Origin: Actinomycetales bacterium | GTDB lineage: Bacteria; Actinomycetota; Actinomycetes; S36-B12 | Direction of reading: 5' to 3' | Length of the DNA: 9,789 nt | NCBI GenBank assembly: GCA_017849335.1 | Contig: JAFIHP010000381.1 | Location: forward strand, 1-9,789 | Notes under the pieces: generated by a model | Seen by the model: the letters and a program-made list of their open reading frames with translations, nothing else | Database searches by the model: none | What the model was told of the DNA's origin: nothing | Part shown: positions 5,762-9,789 of the stretch, in pieces | How the letters are laid out: each line of letters starts with the position of its first letter | How positions within the stretch are numbered: position 1 is the first letter of the stretch | Program-made: the position numbers and the translations under genes

Positions 5762-6736
5762 TCAGGAGGTCGCGCCGTTCAGTTGAGCAGTCGGCACCGC
5801 GTACGCGCCGACCTCGTACTTGTCGAGGATCTGCTGGTACGTGCCGTTGTCGATCAGGGTCTGCAGGGCCGCCAGGAGCGCCAGCGCCAGGTCGTTGTCC
5901 TTCTTGAGGACGCCGATGCCCGTCAGGACCGGCGAGATGCCCTGCGGGTTCGCGGCGTCGTGGACGACCTCGAAGTACGAGCCGTCCCCGGCCGTCTGCG
6001 CCGAGTACGCCGCGACGGCGGCGTCGAGCAGGTCGGCCGACGCCTTGCCCGCGCGCACCGCGTTCTGCGCGTCGCCGTCGGTCGGCAGCTGCAGGATCGT
6101 GATCTCCTGGCCGGACGGGCAGTTCGCGGACGCCGCCTTGATCAGGTCGATCTGCGCGACCGCGGTCTCCTCGGCCACCGTCTTGCCGCACAGGTCGGCG
6201 AGACCGGTGATGCCCTCGGGGTTGCCCTTCGGCACGAGCAGCGCGAAGCCGCCGTCGAAGTAGTTGACGAAGTCGAGCACCTTCTCGCGCTCGAGGGTGT
6301 CGTTCATCCCCGACATGATCACGTCGTGCTTGCCGGACTGCAGCGACGGGATGATCGAGTCCCACGCCTGCTTGTTGAACGAGACCTTGACGCCGAGCAC
6401 CTCGCCGAGCGCCTGCGACAGGTCGTAGTCGACGCCCGAGACCGTGCCGTCAGCCGCGAGCAGCTCCATCGGCGGGTAGGGGATGTCGCTGGCGACGTCG
6501 ATCTCGCCCTTGTCCTTGTAGCGCTGGGGCAGCATCGCCGCCGCGTCGGCGGCCGTCGCGCCGGACGCTGCCGTAGAGGGCTCCGCCGAGGCCGACGCGG
6601 CCGCGCTCGCGGCGGCCGAGGTCGCCGGCGCGCTGCTGCTGGTGCTGCTGTCGGACGAGCTGCTGCTGCACGCCGCGAGCATCGCGGCGGTCGCGCCGAG
6701 CGCGACGAGGGACGCGAGCGTCCGTCGAGTTCGCAT
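5762..6736 (-). CDS. Amino acid ABC transporter substrate-binding lipoprotein (SBP family 3)
   Basis: 324 residues. It captures the amino acid outside the membrane and hands it to the permease. An N-terminal lipoprotein signal has basic MRTRR, a hydrophobic core and lipobox LAAC, so Cys23 is the lipidated residue after cleavage. A Ser/Ala-rich linker of about 45 residues follows, then the two-lobe domain with the family-3 signature GVDYDLSQALGEVLGVKV, the MNDTLEREKVLDFVNYF block (its Arg usually contacts the ligand carboxylate) and the LDAAVAAY block with the conserved Asp. The ATG at 6736 is preferred over a GTG at 6742 because GGAG sits five bases before the ATG. First gene of the importer operon. 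A polar amino acid is the likely ligand class; exact specificity is not readable. Confidence 0.94.
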   Translation of the reverse strand: MRTRRTLASLVALGATAAMLAACSSSSSDSSTSSSAPATSAAASAAASASAEPSTAASGATAADAAAMLPQRYKDKGEIDVASDIPYPPMELLAADGTVSGVDYDLSQALGEVLGVKVSFNKQAWDSIIPSLQSGKHDVIMSGMNDTLEREKVLDFVNYFDGGFALLVPKGNPEGITGLADLCGKTVAEETAVAQIDLIKAASANCPSGQEITILQLPTDGDAQNAVRAGKASADLLDAAVAAYSAQTAGDGSYFEVVHDAANPQGISPVLTGIGVLKKDNDLALALLAALQTLIDNGTYQQILDKYEVGAYAVPTAQLNGATS

Positions 6737-6741
6737 GTTCA

Positions 6742-6745
6742 CTCC
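6742..6745 (-). promoter_or_regulatory. Ribosome binding site GGAG deciding the binding-protein start
   Basis: Read on the minus strand, TGGAGTGAACATG places GGAG five bases before the ATG at 6736. The in-frame GTG at 6742 overlaps this GGAG and would have no ribosome site of its own. Confidence 0.7.
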
Positions 6746-6925
6746 ATATCGGGTCCGGCAGGCCGGGCCCCGGGTCGGTTCGGTCCGTCACGAACGTGGC
6801 GGCCACGCCGGATGGTAGGTCGCCGGGGTTACGCGCCGGTATCAAACCCCCGGACCGGGTCCTGGCAGCGATTCCAGCAATCCCAGCCGTTCCCGCGGCG
6901 ATGACGTCCGCCCGGGCGCGCGACG
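6743..6925. other. Intergenic region between helicase stop and importer start
   Basis: This 183-bp gap must contain the importer promoter. On the minus strand, TACCAT (6817-6812) fits TANNNT and would give a leader of about 70 nt; a TTGATA (6845-6840) resembles a -35 but is 22 nt away, too far for a standard promoter. Three imperfect 9-nt units run in tandem at 6867-6893 (AGCGATTCC, AGCAATCCC, AGCCGTTCC). No short gene could be supported. Confidence 0.4.
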
Positions 6926-6928
6926 TCA
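6902..6928 (-). terminator. Hairpin overlapping the helicase stop codon
   Basis: TGACGTC (6902-6908) and GACGTCA (6922-6928) are perfect inverted repeats, and the loop itself contains the palindrome CGCCCGGGCG (6909-6918). The right arm includes the helicase stop codon. There is no T-tract, so a terminator role is only a guess from position and stability. Confidence 0.3.
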
Positions 6929-8563
6929 GGCGACGTCGGTCGCGTCCACGATGCGGTAGGCGTACCCCTGCTCGGCGAGGAACCGCTGGCGGTGCTGGGC
7001 GAAGTCGGCGTCGACGGTGTCGCGGGTGACGATCGAGTAGAAGTGGGCCGCCCGTCCGTCGCCCTTCGGCCGCAGCACGCGGCCCAGGCGCTGCGCCTCC
7101 TCCTGGCGCGAGCCGAAGGTGCCGCTGACCTGGATCGCGACGCCCGCCTCGGGCAGGTCGACCGAGAAGTTCGCGACCTTGCTGACGACCAGGACGCGCG
7201 TCTCGCCGGTGCGGAACGACTCGAACAGCCGCTCCCGCTCGCGGACCGAGGTCTCGCCGGTGATGACCGGGGCGTGCAGGTGCTCGCCGAGCTCGGCCAG
7301 CTGGTCGAGGTACTGACCGATGACCAGCACCTGGTCGTCGGCGTGGCGGGACACGATCTCCTCGGTGACGCGGATCTTCTCCGGCGCGCAGGCCGCCAGG
7401 CGGTACCGGTCCTCGGGCTCGGCCATCGCGTACGTCATGCGATCGGCCTCGGGCAGCGTGATCCGGACCTCGACGCAGTCGGCCGGCGCGATGTAGCCCT
7501 GGGCCTCGATGTCCTTCCACGGCGCGTCGTAGCGCTTCGGGCCGATCAGCGAGAACACGTCGGACTCGCGGCCGTCCTCGCGCACCAGCGTCGCGGTCAG
7601 CCCGAGCCGCCGACGGGACTGGATGTCCGCGGTGAACCGGAAGATCGGCGCGGGCAGCAGGTGCACCTCGTCGTAGATGATCAGCCCCCAGTCGCGGGAG
7701 TCGAACACCTCCAGGTGCGGGTAGATGCCCTTCCGCTTCGTGGTCATCACCTGGTAGGTCGCGATCGTGACCGGGCGGATCTCCTTGCGGGCGCCGGAGT
7801 ACTCGCCGATCTCGTCGGGGGTCAGCGTCGTCCGGCGGAGAAGCTCGTCGCGCCACTGCCGGGCCGCGACGGTGTTCGTCACGAGGATCAGCGTCGTCGC
7901 CTGCGCCAGGGCCATCGCGAGGGCGCCGACGATCGTCTTGCCCGAGCCGCACGGCAGCACCACGACGCCCGAGCCGCCGTGCCAGAACCCCTCGGAGGCC
8001 TCGACCTGGTAGGGCCGCGGCTGCCAGGAGTCCGCGGCCAGGCCGATCGCGTGCCGCTCGCCGTCGACGTACCCCGCGACGTCCTCGGCCGGCCAGCCCA
8101 GCTTGACCAGCGCCTGCTTGAGGTGCCCGCGCTCGCTGGGGTGGACCAGGACGGTCGTGTCGTCGATGCGGGCGCCGAGCAGCGGGGCGACCTTGCGGCT
8201 GCGCAGCACCTCCTCCAGCACGGGCGCGTCGATCGCCTGGAGCACCAGGCCGTGCACGGGGTGGTTGGCGATCTGCAGCCGGCCGTAGCGCGCCATCGTC
8301 TCGGCGACGTCGACGAGCAGTGCGTGGGGGACGGGATAGCGGGAGTAGCGCAGGAGCGTGTCGATCACCTGCTCCGCGTCGTGCCCGGCCGCCCGGGCGT
8401 TCCACAGCCCGAGCGGGGTCAGCCGGTAGGTGTGGACGTGCTCGGGAGCGCGCTCCAGCTCGGCGAACGGGGCGATCGCCTTGCGGCACTCGGCGGCGCC
8501 GTCGTGGTCGACCTCCAGCAGCAGGGTCTTGTCGCTCTGCACGATCAGGGGTCCGCCGGCCAC
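6926..8563 (-). CDS. XPB/ERCC3-type DNA repair helicase
   Basis: 545 residues; the full-length bacterial XPB size. XPB proteins are 3'-5' superfamily 2 DNA helicases or translocases; the eukaryotic one opens DNA in TFIIH, and the bacterial ones are assumed to act in repair. Motifs in order: an N-terminal helical/damage-recognition-like region (1-180), RPYQ Q-motif (183-186), Walker A PCGSGKT (204-210), DEVH box (298-301), motif III LTATLVREDG (322-331) holding the XPB-specific RED triplet (328-330), the second RecA domain with VITGETSVRERE and LVVSKVANFSVDLPEA, and motif VI QRLGRVLRPK (491-500) with its arginine fingers. GTG 8563 is taken as start: TAGGCT lies 6 nt upstream, there is no Shine-Dalgarno, and the MAGGPLIVQSDKTLLLEVDH start is typical. 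It diverges from the GNAT gene. Confidence 0.95.
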   Translation of the reverse strand: MAGGPLIVQSDKTLLLEVDHDGAAECRKAIAPFAELERAPEHVHTYRLTPLGLWNARAAGHDAEQVIDTLLRYSRYPVPHALLVDVAETMARYGRLQIANHPVHGLVLQAIDAPVLEEVLRSRKVAPLLGARIDDTTVLVHPSERGHLKQALVKLGWPAEDVAGYVDGERHAIGLAADSWQPRPYQVEASEGFWHGGSGVVVLPCGSGKTIVGALAMALAQATTLILVTNTVAARQWRDELLRRTTLTPDEIGEYSGARKEIRPVTIATYQVMTTKRKGIYPHLEVFDSRDWGLIIYDEVHLLPAPIFRFTADIQSRRRLGLTATLVREDGRESDVFSLIGPKRYDAPWKDIEAQGYIAPADCVEVRITLPEADRMTYAMAEPEDRYRLAACAPEKIRVTEEIVSRHADDQVLVIGQYLDQLAELGEHLHAPVITGETSVRERERLFESFRTGETRVLVVSKVANFSVDLPEAGVAIQVSGTFGSRQEEAQRLGRVLRPKGDGRAAHFYSIVTRDTVDADFAQHRQRFLAEQGYAYRIVDATDVA

Positions 8564-8569
8564 CGGAGG

Positions 8570-8575
8570 AGCCTA
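8570..8575 (-). promoter_or_regulatory. -10 hexamer TAGGCT for the leaderless XPB gene
   Basis: On the minus strand TAGGCT, a common actinobacterial -10 form, is followed by 6 nt and the GTG at 8563. No ribosome site is possible in this space except a CCTCC, which is anti-Shine-Dalgarno-like in sense, so a leaderless mRNA is the simplest reading. Confidence 0.6.
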
Positions 8576-8584
8576 CGTCGCAAG

Positions 8585-8590
8585 TAGGTT
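8585..8590 (+). promoter_or_regulatory. -10 hexamer TAGGTT for the leaderless GNAT gene
   Basis: TAGGTT is followed by 6 nt (TGCCCG) and the GTG at 8597, the same geometry as its divergent neighbour. There is no Shine-Dalgarno. Only 9 nt separate it from the opposing hexamer at 8570-8575. Confidence 0.6.
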
Positions 8591-8596
8591 TGCCCG

Positions 8597-9403
8597 GTGA
8601 TCGACGCCGGGGCAGACGCGCACGCCGCCGCGGCTCGGGCGCGCGTCGATGTGCGGGCGCCCGCCACCGTGACGACCCTGGAGGACGCGCGCGCGGTCTA
8701 CGACGCGACGTGGACCGAGGCCGACGGCACGTCGCAGATCACGTCCAACCTGCTGCGCGCGGTCGTGCACGCGGGCGGTCTCGCGTCGGTCGCGTACCGC
8801 GACGAGGTGCCGGTCGGTGCCGCGCTCGCGTTCGTCGGACGGCACCAGGACAGTGCGGGCGCCTGGAACGTGCACCTCCACTCGCACATGGCCGCCGTGA
8901 TCGACGGCTACCGCGACCAGCACATCGGTGCCGCGCTCAAGCTGCACCAGCGGGCCTGGGCGCTCGACCACGGCATCGACATGATCGTGTGGACGTTCGA
9001 CCCGTTGGTGCGCCGGAACGTGCGGCTGAACCTGCTCAAGCTCGGGGCCGACGTCGACGGATTCGAGGTCGACTTCTACGGCTCGATGGACGACGGCATC
9101 AACACCGACGACCCCACCGACCGGCTGTTCGCGTGGTGGCGGCTGGACTCCGATCGCGTCGCCGCAGCCCTCGCGGGCGGCCTGCCCCCGGTCGACGTCG
9201 CGGCTCGCGTGGCGGCCGGCGACGAGATCCGGGTCGTCGAGCTGCCGGCCGACATCGTCGCGGTCCGTGCGGCCGACGTCGCCGAGGCGACCCGCTGGCG
9301 GACGTCGGTCCGGCAGGAGCTGCTGGACGGGTTCGCGGCAGGTCTGGCGGTCATCGGCATCGACGCGTCGGGCAACCTCGTCTTGGGAAGGAAGAACGCA
9401 TGA
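8597..9403 (+). CDS. GNAT-family acyltransferase, COG3375 type
   Basis: 268 residues. The acetyl/succinyl-CoA binding core is NVHLHSHMAAVIDGYRDQHIGAALKL (from 91; motif A RDQHIG at 106-111), followed by the subgroup signature IVWTFDPLVRRNVRLNLLKLGA (130-151) and a VDFYGSMDDGINTDDPTDRL block, all matching the predicted acyltransferases of COG3375 as I recall them. In motif A the usual glycine of RGxGIG is His109, a change close to the pyrophosphate loop. The C-terminal 80 residues are less typical. The GTG at 8597 has a -10 hexamer 6 nt upstream. The TGA overlaps the ATG of the next gene (ATGA), so the pair is an operon; proteins of this group are known beside N-succinyl-amino-acid racemases, where they acylate amino acids. 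The substrate here is inferred from context. Confidence 0.8.
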   Translation: MIDAGADAHAAAARARVDVRAPATVTTLEDARAVYDATWTEADGTSQITSNLLRAVVHAGGLASVAYRDEVPVGAALAFVGRHQDSAGAWNVHLHSHMAAVIDGYRDQHIGAALKLHQRAWALDHGIDMIVWTFDPLVRRNVRLNLLKLGADVDGFEVDFYGSMDDGINTDDPTDRLFAWWRLDSDRVAAALAGGLPPVDVAARVAAGDEIRVVELPADIVAVRAADVAEATRWRTSVRQELLDGFAAGLAVIGIDASGNLVLGRKNA

Positions 9404-9789
9404 GTATCGAGCTGCTGCGCCTGCACCGGCTGGAGCTGCCCCTGGTGCGGCCGTTCCGCACGAGCTTCGGCACCGAGTACACCAAGGACGTGATCCTCGT
9501 CGAGGCGGTGTCCTCGGACGGCCCGAGCGGGTGGGGCGAGTGCGTCTGCGACCCGCGGCCGGGCTACTCCTACGAGTACAACGACATCGCGATCGACGTG
9601 ATCGAGACGTACCTCGTCCCGGCCGTGGCGCCGGTGGTCGACGCCGACCCCGAGGACGTGCGCGCGGCGATGCGGCCCGTCCGCGGCCACTACATGTCCA
9701 AGGGCGGCGTCGGTACCGCGCTGCTCGACGCCTGGCTGCGCCGGCGAGACCAGTCGCTCGCGTCGTACCTCGGCTCGGTCCGCGACGAG
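9400..9789 (+). CDS. o-Succinylbenzoate synthase / N-acylamino acid racemase family, 3' truncated by window edge
   Basis: The first 130 residues of an enolase-superfamily protein; the family is usually about 370 residues long. Visible is the N-terminal capping domain: LHRLELPLVRPFRTSFGTEYTK (7-28), the VILVEAVSSDG strand, GWGECV (45-50) and the YMSKGGVGTALLDAWLRRRDQSLASYLGSVRDE stretch (from about 98) that leads into the barrel. The catalytic Lys and metal-binding Asp/Glu residues lie beyond the window. Members either make o-succinylbenzoate for menaquinone (menC) or racemise N-succinyl/N-acyl amino acids, and many do both. The overlapping GNAT gene favours the racemase role. AAGGAAG (9388-9394) is a good ribosome site five bases before the ATG at 9400. 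Confidence 0.88.
   Translation, partial: MSIELLRLHRLELPLVRPFRTSFGTEYTKDVILVEAVSSDGPSGWGECVCDPRPGYSYEYNDIAIDVIETYLVPAVAPVVDADPEDVRAAMRPVRGHYMSKGGVGTALLDAWLRRRDQSLASYLGSVRDE

Noticed and set aside
6812..6845. TTGATA / TACCAT promoter pair for the importer
   Set aside because: The 22-nt spacing is too wide for a standard sigma-70-type promoter; only the -10-like part was kept as a weak candidate.
6867..6893. Three 9-nt tandem units as a regulatory iteron
   Set aside because: Units share only about two thirds of positions and are short; chance is likely in a GC-rich spacer.
4595..6904. 769-residue open frame on the plus strand across the importer genes
   Set aside because: It is antisense to three clearly recognisable ABC genes, is extremely Arg/Asp/His-rich and matches no domain pattern; a GC-bias shadow.
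6450..8489. 679-residue minus-strand frame joining the helicase region to the binding-protein gene
   Set aside because: Runs out of frame through the XPB and SBP genes, whose own frames carry all expected motifs; not a fusion.
6992..8587. 531-residue open frame on the plus strand opposite the helicase
   Set aside because: Antisense to all XPB motifs and itself without any recognisable motif.

Overview
The window is very GC-rich, with strong G/C third-position bias, frequent GTG starts, ATGA stop/start overlaps and TANNNT hexamers 6-7 nt before start codons, the usual mark of leaderless genes. Together with the XPB-type helicase, an MtMazF3-like toxin and a lipoprotein amino-acid transporter, this points to an Actinomycetota chromosome. 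Genus cannot be fixed from the sequence. It reads as core or soft-core chromosome with one small accessory insert.

Layout. (1) 2-1120 (+): the 3' part of a PAS-PAS-GGDEF diguanylate cyclase. (2) 1186-3152 (+): a small YceI-like protein translationally overlapping an FAD glycerol-3-phosphate dehydrogenase (glpD). (3) 3152-3984: a compact island holding a ribbon-helix-helix antitoxin and a MazF-family toxin, bracketed by two near-identical copies, in the same orientation, of a long palindromic element, with extra short tandem repeats after the second copy. (4) 6736-3985 (-): a three-gene polar amino acid ABC importer in the order binding lipoprotein, permease, ATPase. (5) 8563-6926 (-): an XPB/ERCC3-like DNA helicase. 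(6) 8597-9789 (+): a COG3375-type GNAT acyltransferase overlapping an enolase-superfamily gene of the o-succinylbenzoate synthase / N-acylamino acid racemase family, cut by the window edge.

How it fits together. The ABC genes form a complete importer. The GNAT and racemase-like genes form a two-gene operon resembling known N-succinyl-amino-acid racemase neighbourhoods. The XPB and GNAT genes diverge from a 33-bp gap carrying two back-to-back -10 hexamers, each 6 nt from a GTG start.

Most noteworthy is the toxin-antitoxin cassette between the repeated palindromes. The first copy starts at the glpD stop codon, where GlpD seems to lack its last helix, and its right edge supplies half of a perfect hairpin/operator in front of the antitoxin. 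This could be a small mobile or repeat-bounded module. I saw no transposase, tRNA, rRNA or CRISPR array.
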